This document shows, piece by piece, positions 10,572 to 21,590 of a stretch of 64,000 bases of DNA. The translations under genes and the position numbers were made by a program. A model generated the notes under the pieces. The model saw only the letters and a list, made by a program, of their open reading frames with translations, did no database searches and had not been told where the DNA came from. Location of the stretch: the NCBI GenBank assembly GCA_036186865.1, contig AP025075.1, forward strand, positions 20,205,674-20,269,673, in the 5' to 3' direction. How positions within the stretch are numbered: the first letter of the stretch is position 1; each line of letters starts with the position of its first letter. The DNA is from Eustoma russellianum (taxonomy: Eukaryota; Streptophyta; Magnoliopsida; Gentianales; Gentianaceae).

Positions 10572-10642
10572 TTCCAGCATAGCGACGAGTTGTACATATG
10601 TGTATATTTCCAGCATAGCGACGAGTTGTACATATGTGTATA
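10572..10642 (+). repeat. Tandem duplication, 36-bp period
   Basis: The unit beginning TTCCAGCATAGCGACGAG occurs twice in a row, essentially identical. The near-identity suggests a recent local duplication inside the LTR. Confidence 0.8.
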
Positions 10643-10850
10643 TGTAACGCATTATGTCATGGTTTGCATAATACATGTCATGCATTGCATCATTGTCATT
10701 TACATGATTTATGGCACTGGTTTTATGAAAGAAAGATGAAAAGCGTTTTTAAAGAAAAGATTCTGTTTTAAAAGAACGCTTCCCACCGATACCGTGTGTA
10801 TGTTCCTGACCAGTAAGGACCCGCCCAAATCTGGGGTTAATTGATCTGAT

Positions 10851-10955
10851 GATATGGGCCGTTCAGGCCCAGAGAGAATAGACCTGATATGGACCGTTCA
10901 GGCCCGGAGAGAATAGACCTGATATGGACCGTTCGGGCCCAGAGAGAATAAACCC
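10851..10955 (+). repeat. Three exact-length 35-bp tandem repeats
   Basis: Units start at 10851, 10886 and 10921 with GATATGG(G/A)CCGTTC and contain GGCCC(A/G)GAGAGAATA. They differ by only a few substitutions. This is a GC-richer island within the LTR. Confidence 0.8.
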
Positions 10956-11877
10956 GATAAGTGATGACATTACCATTCCGAATCTGGGAATAATAGATTC
11001 GAAGGGGAGACGTGACCGCCTCAGATCCAGAAAGATAGATCTGAACACTCTGTTGTTTTCTTGACGATGATGTTTTGAAAGAAAAGCATGAAAGATCATA
11101 TTCTCATTTTATCATGATGCATCACACGTTCATATGTATGCATGTCACGTTTATTGAGCATTCGTGTAGTGACATATGATACTTAGACTAAGTTGTTATA
11201 ACTTGGTAGCTCCTAAGTATGACCTGATCTAGTAATGATCCTTGATATGTTACGAATTTATGCATGTTGCGGTCTTTAATTGTTATGTTCTTTATTAAGT
11301 ATTGGTCTTGCTTAAGTTATGATCCTGATGCATTAAGTGTTGATCACTATCGGGTATTGGATGGAGGACAGGTATGTTTCTAAACTGAAATTTTTGGGGT
11401 TCAGTTCTTGTATGTACTTTCCATTTAATCCTCGATTATTATAGTATACTTGCTGGTGACTTTGTCACTCACCCCCTATTTTTCCTCCCAGAGACTGCAG
11501 GGAACAAAGTAGAATGGATTGATGACGAACCTAGGGTCCCTTACCCATGAGTGGAGCGAAAGATGGATGGATTAGGAGACCTGACTTGCTGGTGGTGATT
11601 GAGGACTGATCTTGTATTTGTGACGGGAAACATTTAGTTTTGAGAATTTCGGTACATTCGATTTGGGTTGTAAAACTAAGAAATAATCTCGTGGATATTT
11701 TTAATATGAAGTTTTTAATTCTGCCACGTTTTCGCTTACTTATTAACGTGTAAGCACGAAAGTCCATGCATTATATCATGGACAATGACATGTTATAGAT
11801 CGACGTCTGGTACTCTCCTTAGTGAAGTACGGCGGGTGCATCGATTCTGGCTAGGCTGGGGTGTGGGGCGCCACAAG

Positions 11878-11891
11878 TGGTATTAGAGAAG
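11878..11891 (+). other. Primer binding site of the gypsy element
   Basis: TGGTATTAGAGA begins two bases after the LTR's terminal CA. It resembles the complement of the 3' end of initiator tRNA-Met (usual plant form TGGTATCAGAGC) with two differences. It fixes the 5' LTR end at 11875. Confidence 0.8.
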
Positions 11892-12176
11892 AGGCTCCAG
11901 ATCCGGGCAGAATATAGAATTAAGTTATGATCGTAATCAACTAAGTTTGATCTTAGACCTAAGTCATGATCCTAGATGAGAGTTGACCTTAGACTAAGAT
12001 GACTTCGACTAGAAAAGTTAGGGTTTCGGTTGATGACAAAACCCTTGGTTCCGGTATTTCATTAAATCTGGACCGTATCGTATCTATTTATATATCACTG
12101 AGAACTTTCAATTATAAGTTAATTAGTGTCACTCATTTTGGTATGACGCGAATAAAACCGACGCTATGTGGTGCAG

Positions 12177-12950
12177 ATGACCTCACAAACCGATACATGG
12201 ACATCGTCACTGTCATCTCCGGGAAGTATTGGATTTGATTACCGGCAGTTGGCTAAAGCACAGATTCCAAGATTTGGTGGGGAGTCCGAACCAGAAGAAG
12301 CTGAAAAATGGTTCGACGTGGTTGAGGACCACCTTATTAGAGTTAGGATACCAGATGAGATGAGAGCACTAATCGTTCGACCATTCCTGATTGGTAAAGC
12401 CAGTCAATGGTGGAGAAAGAGTGTCCAGATACTGTCTCGACCTATAACCTGGGCGAGATTCCTGGAAGAATTTCGTGGAGCTTACCTCTCACTAGAGTTG
12501 GTGATTGAGAGGATTGAAGAATTCGATACACCAAGGCAGGAACCGGGCACCTCGATATCAGAATATGTCCGTCGATTTACTATATTAGGACGATATGCCC
12601 CATTGATTATGGAGGATGAACAGTGGAAGATAACCAAATTCATACATGGTCTGAACCCTCGAATTAAAGCTAGATTAAGCAAAGGATACCCAAGTACTTT
12701 CGATGGACTGTTAAAGGACTGCTATAAAGCGGATCACGATATCAGGATGATGGAGGAACATAGGAGATTGAATAAGCGTATGAGGAGAGAGGGTAGAAGG
12801 TGGCAGCCGTATCCTTATGAAGCCACGAACAAATTGATCAGAGGTGCTAGCCCGAATCGAAGGATGATGCATCCAAGGATCTCGGAACATCCAAACTACG
12901 GACAGGTACATTGGATTCTCCAAACTAAAGTACCTACTTATTTCAAATAA
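12177..12950 (+). pseudogene. gypsy gag fragment (retrotransposon gag domain)
   Basis: About 257 codons from the ATG at 12177. Motifs typical of the plant gypsy gag capsid domain are visible: P-R-F-G-G, E-A-E-K-W-F, A-S-Q-W-W, F-L-E-E-F-R-G-A-Y, and Y-V-R-R-F-T-I-L-G-R-Y-A. The protein should form the virus-like particle core. No CCHC zinc knuckle follows, and the frame ends 171 nt before the LTR, so the end of gag and all of pol are missing. A short frame at 11999-12238 (M-T-S-T-R-K) in another phase may be the frameshifted true N-terminus. Confidence 0.8.
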
Positions 12951-13109
12951 GGTTAGTCATAAAGGAATGTGACAGGGAACATCGAAGGAAGATTCTACAT
13001 AGGCAGTGATGAATGGACAGGGTAAACGACTAAAAGTTGTATAAGAACCAGGGGAAAACATGGAAGCATAGGCCCCACTATCTCCAGTATCGAGGATGAA
13101 ACTTATTTT

Positions 13110-13121
13110 AAGGGGGGAGAA
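13110..13121 (+). other. Polypurine tract of the gypsy element
   Basis: AAGGGGGGAGAA lies directly before the TG of the 3' LTR, where it would prime plus-strand synthesis. It fixes the LTR start at 13122. Confidence 0.85.
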
Positions 13122-14143
13122 TGTTGTACCCCGCCCAAAATTAGTACGGTATCTAGGGTTGGGGTGAAGCAAGGAAAGAGAATGATACCTTGAAAGGAGG
13201 ATATCTTCGGCTTTACCTATAATTATTTAAGATAAAAAGGGAATTAGCATACCCCAAGGCATAACACATGAAGCAAGGGGGCTGATTGGAAGATACATAA
13301 GAGTACTAAATGGTTTTCCCTGAGAATTGAGAACAATTAGAAGAAGTTTTTTTTAGATAGACAACTTCAAATAAGAAGTCGGTCTATGTGACACATCCAT
13401 ATACCTATGGTATGAGCGTACATTTGGATATACATATACGTCACATGATGGAGTATCATATGATAAGGGTTTTAACAGATTAAAGTCCATAGAAAATATA
13501 CGTAAGGGGCAGACCATAATAATACACAAACACGTGCATATATATAATATGTAAAGAAAGGGAAATGGGAGCATAGGTAAGGTTCAATTGAATTACCTAA
13601 CCCACATATGTTTTCGGCTAAGGGGTTTTAAGGAGTAACTAATTGGGATAGGGTTTCTTATACAAACTCCAAAAGATGGGCCTAATTAGGCCCTTAATAA
13701 ATTGAGAACTCTCTTCATCCATTTCCAATATGGTCGTTGGGTACCATTTTGAGGTAAGACCAAAGGAACCTTAGCCATTAACTATAGTAATTCTTAAGGT
13801 CTAATAGAATCAGATTGGCAAAGAATAGGTTACATGACACACTTGTAGAAAGCACGGGATATATATATATATAGGTATGTACGAATATGTGTACGGGTAT
13901 GGTATAATGTGAAAGCTACCATGTAATAAATGGCTTAATGGATTACAATGCGATGAAAAGTCTACTTAAAGAACCGTATATAGGAAATACACGACTCTAT
14001 GTATCTTCTTGATACTTCATGAATTTCAAAGATCTAAGCGTACGTTTACATCAAAGTGGATCATCCATGTTTATGTTCTAAGGTGTATCAACAAGATCTA
14101 TAAAATGGATAGATTATGAATAATATATGTGGATATACATATC

Positions 14144-14176
<33 letters not shown>

Positions 14177-14375
14177 GGGTCTAAGCATATATATGGTGAT
14201 AAAATGATTTTCGGAGAAGTATGTTATATGTGTATATATATATACCTATACGGTTAAATATATATAGCTATGCCCATGTGGGTAAGAATTATGAAAAATA
14301 AATGTGGGATAGATGTATATATATATCGGCCATATGTTCAAAAAGGCCAGCCTAATGAATTTATGTTTATAAAAA
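13122..14375 (+). repeat. 3' LTR of the gypsy element, truncated, with empty LINE target
   Basis: Matches the 5' LTR from its first base up to 'TTTATAAAAAGT' at about 14375, then switches abruptly to antisense copia sequence. Roughly three quarters of the LTR is missing. At 14236-14256 it carries the TA tract plus ACCTATACGG without any LINE, the unoccupied counterpart of the LINE-A/LINE-B site in the 5' LTR. Its TA tract at about 14140-14175 is longer than the one at 1077-1091. Confidence 0.8.
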
Positions 14376-14377
14376 GT

Positions 14378-14682
14378 GTGTCACTATCATCTATGACATA
14401 TTCATTTGATTTAAATGCTATAGCCTTATCATTTTTAGAAATAGACTCGGAATTTCTTAAAGTGAGTTTGTTTTTATATACCTTAAGTGATCCAATTAAT
14501 TCCTCTATTTTAATTGATTTTGTTTATTTGCTCTCCTCTATAACCGTCACTTTAGGTTTCCATTCAGATGGAAGGCTTCGTAATACTTTTTGGACCTTTT
14601 CCTGCATAGAGAAGGCATTTAAAAGAGGAGTCCTTATGGTTGACATTCCTTCTTGCACGGTGTTATAGCTAGTGGTTGTCAT
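14378..14682 (-). pseudogene. copia gag, internally deleted (antisense)
   Basis: On the minus strand a gag start (M-T-T-T-S-Y-N-T at 14682) runs about 23 codons and then jumps straight into the conserved copia gag motif E-K-V-Q-K-V-L-R-S-L-P. It continues through V-I-E-E-S-K, a TAA stop, and E-E-L-I-G-S-L further on. The central part of gag (UBN2-like region) is missing between residues 23 and 24. The fragment ends at the junction with the truncated gypsy LTR. Confidence 0.75.
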
Positions 14683-14724
14683 CTCACATAGATCGTTGGA
14701 TCTTCTTGTTGTGAGTGTTTTTGC

Positions 14725-14736
14725 GCTCAGATACCA
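14725..14736 (-). other. Primer binding site of the antisense copia element
   Basis: Minus strand TGGTATCTGAGC matches the initiator tRNA-Met complement at 11 of 12 positions. It lies between the gag start and the LTR, as expected. Confidence 0.75.
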
Positions 14737-14738
14737 CT

Positions 14739-15335
14739 TGTAGTATCTGCAAGGAAGCACTAGAAGGGGGGTTGAATAGTGGGTACGGAAAATGTGGTTT
14801 TTAAAATTGTTTTAGACCAAAAACCCAACTTCTAAAAACAGTTTCTGTTTTCAGGACCTGTTTTGAAACGTTTTGAAAACTAGGTTACAAGTCTTCAAAA
14901 ATTCTGAAATTTTGAGAGATCTTAGTCTCAGATGTTCTGAGTATCCCCTAAAAATTTCAGATTAAAATTCAACCTTTAACCCCTTTACTACTATTTGGTG
15001 GTTAGATTGCGCAAATATGCCAGAAACGGTAGTCTGATTTGAAAACTTAATTCCAATTAAACCGTAACTCCAAATGCTCTGAAAATTTAATGACTAACCC
15101 CTTATTAGGTGTATTTAATTGGGTTGATATAGTTTTGAAAATGTTTTTGGGAAGTTATTCAAATACGTTCAAAGTCTCAACCTTTGCAAGCCTGAAAATC
15201 AGACTGCACTACTCTCAGAAATTTTGAAGTTTGGATGACTTATACTTGTCCAAAAGGATTGAAATTTGTGCCAAATGAACCTTAAGACGCATGGCTATAT
15301 TTCTTGAAAATTTCGTGATTTTTGAAGTTCTTTTA

Positions 15336-15367
<32 letters not shown>

Positions 15368-15429
15368 CTATGTGTGTGTTAAAACTGCCCCTCCCCCATT
15401 CTTTTAAAAAAATATATATGTAAAACTAA
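14739..15429 (-). repeat. copia LTR fragment (antisense), broken by the LINE cluster
   Basis: On the minus strand this ends ...CAACCCCCCTTCTAGTGC...ACTACA just before the primer site, a common ending of long plant copia LTRs. The other end reaches a (TA)n tract where LINE-C begins. The far half may continue after LINE-I from about 42488, where GTAAAACTA seen at 15420-15428 recurs. No open reading frame of note lies in this stretch. Confidence 0.55.
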
Positions 15430-15440
15430 TATATATATAT
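15340..15440. repeat. AT-rich target region in front of LINE-C
   Basis: A (TA)n tract at about 15341-15366, a short unique piece with a C-run and an A-run, then 'ATATATATGTAAAACTAATATATATATATATA' split across 15412-15443. It is the likely ancestral landing site of the seven-LINE cluster. Confidence 0.6.
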
Positions 15441-15630
15441 ATAAGATGATGGCGGCTCTCTGGCGAATTCTGCAGTGATCGGCGATGCGGACGGGATGGT
15501 GATGATCACCGTCTCTTCCACGCTCTTTTCTCCCTTTTTTCTGCGATACACTATTGCCTTACCTTCATCTGGCAATTTCTTTGATTTCCTGCAAAGTTAT
15601 TTTTGTGGCGGCGGCCAAATTTTCAGCGAC

Positions 15631-17058
15631 ATGGATCAGCAACGATCCTATGCGTCATTATTCAAAACTGCTGCATCAACGATTGCTCCTCACAAGATAA
15701 CTAAATTTAAGGGGGTTCCAGCAATCAAATTCCCTCGAGAGGAGATAACATCATTGGCAGATTCGTTCAAATACTGCTTGGTAGGTACTTTTTGGTATGG
15801 CAGCCCAAAACTTGATGCTATACGTAAGTGCTTTGATTGTATTGGATTTTTGGCATCGGTAAAAATTACGGTGCTTGATTCAATGCATATACTGATGCAA
15901 TTTGATGCAGAAGCTGACTATTATAAGTGTTTTTCACGTCGTACATAGACGGTATTAGGCTATCATATGTGTGTTACCAAATGGACTTATGATTTTGATC
16001 CAAAGATTGATATGCCTAATGCGCCAGTTTGGCTATCTTTGCCAGGGCTTCCTATCTATCCTCATAAGACGGACCCTCTCTTTGAGATTGCAAGAATGAT
16101 AGGTGTGCCATTAAAAGATTATTTTGCAACTATGCAGTTGCTGCGACTGTCTGTAGTGCGCATTTGCATAGAGATTGATGTTTCAAAAGAACTTCCTCAG
16201 AGATTGTACATTCAGAGTGATGATTACTCTTTCTTTCATCCAGTTGAATACGAGAATTTGCCAGCATATTGTGCTACATGTCGTATAATGGGGCATTCAG
16301 GCTCTTCATGTAAAAGGGATCATTACAGGGATGTGCCGCCATAACAACAAATCATGGATGTCGCAGTAGTTTCTCTGCCTCCAAAATCATCTACGCCTCA
16401 AACTGCTCAACGGTGGACACCAAAGAAGGCTGATGTGAAGAATGTCAACGACATCCCTCAGTCAGACATTCAGCAACAGAATAGGGAAGTCAATATGGCT
16501 CAGCAACTTGTTCCTGAGGAGACATGACCGCCTACTCCAGCAGCCAACAAACCTGCTACGGCAAAGACTCAGCAGCAGAATAAGGGTGCCGATATAGCAC
16601 ATCAGATTTTCCTTGAGGAGACATCACAGTCTACTCCCCAACCTCATACATCCGAATATCAGTATCATCTAATAGAGGAAATTTCCAATCAACAGGATAT
16701 AACGCGCTTGCATTGTTTGTCTGCAACATTACAGCCTCCCTTGATTGAGGAAGTTGATTCAATGTTGTTGCCTTCTTCTGACTCAGAATTACATGATGCC
16801 ACAACAGTTGACTCGATAGAATTGCATTCGGCAGTGTTAGAGGTGGCTAGGGTATTATCTGCTACGCCGCCTTCGGACGACGGAGCCCCAAATGTCACGC
16901 ATCTAGATGTTTCTCTTGTGGTGGATAACTTATTGAAGGTTCATACTCGATGCCCTCGATGTAAGAGAAGTGACATGTCTGTTGCGCCACCGTCTTCTAT
17001 TGTCACTCGAGCTGCAGTGCTTCGTTTAACAGCTACTACCTCAGATCCTGCTCAATGA
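15631..17058 (+). pseudogene. LINE-C ORF1, DUF4283 plus zinc-knuckle protein (broken)
   Basis: I chose the ATG at 15631 (M-D-Q-Q-R) because it lies where relatives begin; the frame is open further upstream. The DUF4283 core shows C-L-V-G-T-F-W-Y-G and, after a TAG at 15946-15948, T-K-W-T-Y-D-F-D-P. The knuckle C-A-T-C-R-I-M-G-H is intact. Further stops are TAA at 16342 and TGA near 16525; otherwise one frame continues to the end. The C-terminal half is longer and less like the other copies. It ends CAATGA, overlapping ORF2. Confidence 0.75.
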
Positions 17059-20000
17059 TTGTCTTACTCTGGAATGTAAGAGGTATTCAGTCCTCACTTG
17101 TCTGTCTTTAGTCATTAATTCGTCAGTATAGATTACATTTATTTGTGCTAATTAAGCCAAAGCTTAGGATTACGCGTTTGGAGCAATATTGTTTACAGTT
17201 AGGGTTTTCTCATGCATGTTCCTCGGATGATGCTGATTTCTGGATCTTGTGGCAAGATTCTTTCATGGAGATGTTGGAAGTGCGACAGGGCATGCAAAAC
17301 ATGTCTCTGCATTTTAGATGGTTATCGAGTCGACAAGACTTACTGGTTTATGGCGGTCTATGGTCGTCAAACTGGTTTATAGCGCGAAAGCCATTATGGC
17401 AGGATTTGATCATGTTAGAGAAGGCACAACGCTTTCGTGGCTAATAGGAGGGGATTTTAACACTTTCATGACATTGCATGATCATAAGGGCCTATCTACG
17501 CCAGCGCTTCGTACACTTACTGATTTTAAGCAATTCGTGAGTCATGTGCGTTGATAGATTTTCATTTTCAAGGATCAGATTCACATGGTCAGATGGACGC
17601 GGCTTAGGTAGAGTATGGCACAGGCTATATCTTTTTTTTTGTACCACAGAATTTTAAGATATATTTGATAAGAGCCAGGTTCAGCATCTCCATCGCGCAA
17701 CTTCTGATCATGCACCGTTGCTTTTATGTTGTCAGTCGGCCTCTCCTAGGGGGCCAGCCGCATTTCGCTATTTGGAGACTTGGCTTACTCATGCAGATTT
17801 TGATTGCTATGTTCGAACACACTAGCATTCATATCCAACAGTAGGTGGAATGTATGGTTTCTATGATAAGTTGCGCCGGCTAAAGGTTGATCCATGAGCA
17901 TGGAATCGAAATGTCTTTGGCAATATTTTCACTGATTTGCTAGCAGCAGAGGAGGAGATGATGCACGCGGAGAAGACATATGATTCCTCACCTTCGGATG
18001 TCACAAGAGAGTCTTATCATCAAGCTAAAGCGAGGCTTTTAATGCTGCAGCAGCGAGCCAGTATTTTCTAGAAACAAAAAGCTAATGTTAAATGGCTTAA
18101 AGATGGAGATTCTAATACTACTTACTTCCATCAGTTTGTTAAGGTCAAGAGACATCGTCACGCCATAGTTAATATTCGTCGGCCTGATGGAACAACGTGT
18201 GATGACGAGCAGTCTATTCAACTTGAAGCGGTCTGTTTTTTCCAGCACCTATTTACTGATGAGCCAACTGGGGATCATGCCTCATTATTATAGTATATAC
18301 CCTGCGAGTTGACAGCTTCAGATAATGAGTCATTATTAGAGTTACCGCAGGTGCATGAGGTAAGGGCAGCGGTGTGGCAACTCAGTCCGTCCAGTGCATC
18401 GGGGCCAGATGGCTTCCCTTGTTCATTTTATTGGCATTTCTGAGAGCTGGTCCGATTAGATGTATTACTAGCGGTACATGAGTTTTTCTTGCTAATTAAG
18501 ATGCCCAAATTAATGGCAGCTTCCTAAATTTGTTTGCTTCCAAAGGTTGCTAATCCAAATACATTTGCGGATTATCGCCCAATTTGTTTGACAAACTTCT
18601 TGTCCAAGGTCGTTACCCGCATTATTTCAACCCAGATGAGTATTCCACTACCTCGCTTGATTTCTTTGGAGCAAGCAGGATTTATGTCAGGACGAGTGAT
18701 TTCAGAGCAGATTTTGATGGCAAAAGAAATGGTTCGTATCTTACACCGAAAGTGTCGTGGGGGACAGATCATGATTAAGCTGGACATGGCTAAGGCGTTC
18801 GATCGTGTTTCGTGGCAGTATTTGGAAAAACTTTCATTGGCTTTTGGTTTTCGTCAACGCTTTGTCATACTTATTATGAATAATTTGTCGGTCACACGTT
18901 GTTCAGTGTTGGTGAACGGCAAGCCATGCTGTTTCTTTAGGCCGTCTAGGGGTGTTAAGCAGGGCGATCTATTGTCTCTACTGCTATTCGTTCTTGCTTC
19001 GGAGGGGTTTTCACGAGGTATCACATCTTTGTTTCGGTCAGCCACCTTAAGAGGGTTTCATGGTGGTCGCACGCAGTTGGTTTCTAATCTTGGTTTCGCA
19101 AATGATTTGTTAGTCTTCATAAATGGTTTGGTTGATAACCTAAGAAGTTTTAAAGTATTTCTGGAACAATATCAGCATGCATCTGGACAGCTGGTCAATT
19201 ATCACAAAAGTCATATGGTGGCTGGGGAGGGCGTTTCTTTTCAACGAGTAGCTAACATATTGAATATGCAGGTCACTGAGTTGTCTATTAAGTACTTGTG
19301 ATCTTATCTTTTTAAAGGCATCAACCATTCACAATACTGTGTGACTCTATTGGCTCACTTTGATGCACGTTTAGTAGGATGGTCACAAAGACTCCTAAGC
19401 ACATGCCGTTTGGTGCTAATTCAGTTGGTACTTGCTACTATGTCGTTACATGTCATTGCTACAGTAAAACTGCCCAAGAGTGTCATAGCGGAATTGAATC
19501 GGAAAATGTCTAACTTTTTGTGGGGGATTCGGCATCATTGGAGAGCATGGGATGCAGTATGTTGTCCAACGGATCCGAGAGGTCTGGGGCTTCGCAATCT
19601 AGGTGCTTTGCAAAAAGATTATAAATGCAAATTATGGTGGATATATCACACATCATCCTCATTGTGGGCGAGTTACTTGCGACAAAAATATGGAAGTCGC
19701 CAGGGGATGCATGCGCATATTTACGACTCACCGGATTGGAAAAGATTATGTCGCATTCACTCCTTTTTTCTTTGCATACAATTGAGTCACCCGAGGGATT
19801 AATATGGGAAGATGAGGCATTCGGCCACTTCAGCCTGCGGATTGCTTATGAAACTTGTCGCACCAGAGGTATTCACTTCACATGTGCTCGTTATATTTGG
19901 TGACCAGGTACAGCCCCCGCGGGACAATTTTTTCTTTGGCGACTTTGGTTTAACGCCCTCCTGTTTCCAGATAATTTAAACAGATGGACTGTGTCTTCTC

Positions 20001-20889
20001 CTACTTGTTGTGTTTTTTGCCGGAGTGCCACAGTTGTCCCATTATCAAGGTAATTTGGATACACAGCGAACATTTTTGAAGGTCCATTGCCAAATGCTTC
20101 TATGTTTAAACAATACTTACGTCGCTGGTGGTATAGTGCTCGTCAAGCAACGATGCTTGTGCAGCTAGCGACAGTTGTTGCATTAAATGCAGCTTGGGAT
20201 ATTTGCAAGGCTTACGCGTCAGTACAGTTTGGAGATGATGCGTTTTCTGTGGCTAGACTTCGCGAGCGAATCCGTGAAGACATCATTACATGGTGCTTAT
20301 CGGTGTCAGGGAATAAATATGCAGTGTCAATTCAGTCTTTGATTGGCCAACATTATTCACCACCATTGCGGTCTAGACGACTACAGGTACTTCGTTGGCA
20401 GTTGACGCCTTCGGGCAAATTGAAAATGAATGTTGATGTGGCAGCTGGTAGCGTTGAGCAGTGGGGGGAGCAATTTTGCGTGATGATGTAGGAAATTTAG
20501 TCCAAGCTATTTGTTTTATGCTGCCGGCGCTGCCTCCCTTGTAGGTGAGCTTCAGGCTTTGTTATTCTCTATTACTTTTTTTCACTACAACAGGCTATAT
20601 AAATATTGAGGTTGAGGTAGACTGTTTGGCTCTTTTGAACCTGCTTCATAAACATACTTCTGTGCCCATGCGATTGGGTAAGGACTGCGATCGTCTCAGG
20701 CTATTTTTGTCACTATCGCGCATATCACTATTGTATGTACCGTGTGAAGTAAACTCCGCAGCACATTTCCTAGCGTAGTATGGGATCATGCATCAGCAAA
20801 CGTATGCCTTCACTCTACCATCGGATCTTCCTCCGCTTGTGCCTGGCAGCTTGCAGACAGATATTCATACAGCCTATGTTCGAACTTAA
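17055..20889 (+). pseudogene. LINE-C ORF2, endonuclease / reverse transcriptase / RNase H (broken)
   Basis: Starts M-I-V-L-L-W-N-V-R-G at the ATGA overlap. The endonuclease region has G-G-D-F-N-T-F (near 17450) and S-D-H-A-P (near 17707). The RT segment at 18534-19301 has P-I-C-L-T-N-F-L-S-K, A-F-D-R-V-S-W and G-V-K-Q-G-D, but the active site reads F-A-N-D (19095-19106) instead of Y-A-D-D, which should abolish catalysis. The RNase H part lies at about 20400-20790. Many stops and frameshifts are spread over its length. The end is placed at TAA 20887-20889. Confidence 0.75.
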
Positions 20890-21394
20890 CGAGTTAATGA
20901 GAATTTACATTCTTCCCGCCTGTATCTCTCTGATGTGGGCGGTCGGGTATGTATTATCACATACTTATTCTTTAATCTATTTGATTTTTACTGGATGCCT
21001 AATGCTTGCTGTATTTCTTATGCTGAGGCTCGCTATTTGCCTGCTACCGTATATTGTATACAACGCTGCTGGACATGGCTGTTTGCCAGTTCTGTTGCTT
21101 GAACCATCCTTGGTATCAGGCAACCCGGGTACTGTTCTCTTGCTAATATCAGTGTTCTGTTTTCCATATCTTAGATACTGTGTCTATGTGACGTTTTATA
21201 CAATTGTCTTCTTGAGGTGCAAGGTCTATCAATGGAGAAAGTTTGCATGCTTGACGAGTGATTGTGCTACTTGCCACTGTATGATGATGTTTCGCCACTT
21301 GGACGCTCGATCAATACAAGATTTGTATATATTTTGGTTATATCGACGGATCCTTTATCAGTTTTTATATGCATTTCGCTTGTTATTTTGTTAA
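20780..21394 (+). CDS. Putative ORF3 of LINE-C, 204-aa hydrophobic protein
   Basis: An uninterrupted frame that overlaps the end of ORF2. It contains a degenerate signature (L-P-A-C-I-S-L-M, then V-G-Y-V) followed by a run of some 40 hydrophobic residues and more hydrophobic stretches around residues 110-125 and 135-147. It lacks the I-N-M-Y-A-F-S-F segment, in keeping with the missing terminal hairpin. The frame is open while ORF1 and ORF2 of this copy carry many stops. T-rich DNA tends to encode hydrophobic residues, so chance is not excluded. Confidence 0.3.
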   Translation: MGSCISKRMPSLYHRIFLRLCLAACRQIFIQPMFELNELMRIYILPACISLMWAVGYVLSHTYSLIYLIFTGCLMLAVFLMLRLAICLLPYIVYNAAGHGCLPVLLLEPSLVSGNPGTVLLLISVFCFPYLRYCVYVTFYTIVFLRCKVYQWRKFACLTSDCATCHCMMMFRHLDARSIQDLYIFWLYRRILYQFLYAFRLLFC

Positions 21395-21520
21395 GTTTGG
21401 GAGAGTCTCCCTCCTTAGGGATATGCACGATGTAACCACGGTATTCCCCTGCCATAAGTGAGGGACATATTATTAATAAAATACCCGGACAGTACCACCC
21501 GTCCTTCACCTAAAAATAAA

Positions 21521-21590
21521 TAAATAAATATATATATATACATATATAGACATATACATATATATATACATATATACATATACACATATA
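21521..21590. repeat. TA/TACA-rich spacer between LINE-C and LINE-D
   Basis: Repeated AAATA, TATA and CATATA units separate the 3' end of LINE-C from the (antisense) 3' end of LINE-D, a tail-to-tail arrangement. Confidence 0.8.

Larger units (their letters stand above)
8058..11875 (+). repeat. 5' LTR of the gypsy element, right part
   Basis: Resumes at the duplicated TA tract with ACCTATACGG and matches the 3' LTR from 14236 to about 14375, after which the 3' LTR is lost. It continues to the CA at 11875, just before the primer site. Several tandem repeats lie inside (listed separately). No open frame here has recognisable protein similarity; short antisense frames near 9100-9612 and 10863-11099 look like chance. 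The last part (TGACTTTGTCACTCACCCCC near 11458) resembles the end region of plant gypsy LTRs. Confidence 0.7.
50..14375 (+). mobile_element. Ty3/gypsy-type LTR retrotransposon, non-autonomous, with nested LINEs
   Basis: This is a long-LTR element whose two LTRs both begin TGTTGTACCCCGCCC, at 50 and 13122. The first LTR ends in CA at 11875 and is followed by a primer binding site. A purine-rich tract sits immediately before the second LTR. The interior (11876-13121) is only about 1.25 kb and encodes a gag fragment; protease, reverse transcriptase, RNase H and integrase are absent, so any mobility would need a helper element. About 6.9 kb of the 5' LTR span is two inserted LINEs. The first 220 aligned LTR bases differ at about 13 positions by eye, so the insertion is old. 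The 3' LTR breaks off at about 14375 against an antisense copia fragment. The gypsy assignment rests on gag similarity and LTR style, because no pol remains. Confidence 0.75.
15441..21520 (+). mobile_element. LINE-C, full-length, divergent subfamily
   Basis: Starts after (TA)n with GATGGCGGC and ends with ATTAATAAAATA near 21471 followed by TAAA repeats and TA-rich DNA. It has ORF1, ORF2 and an ORF3-like frame. It shares 'GGTATTCCCCTGCCATAAGTGAGG'-type sequence near the end but lacks the conserved terminal hairpin of the other copies. Protein similarity to B, I and J is lower than theirs to each other, so it is an older or separate subfamily. Confidence 0.8.
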
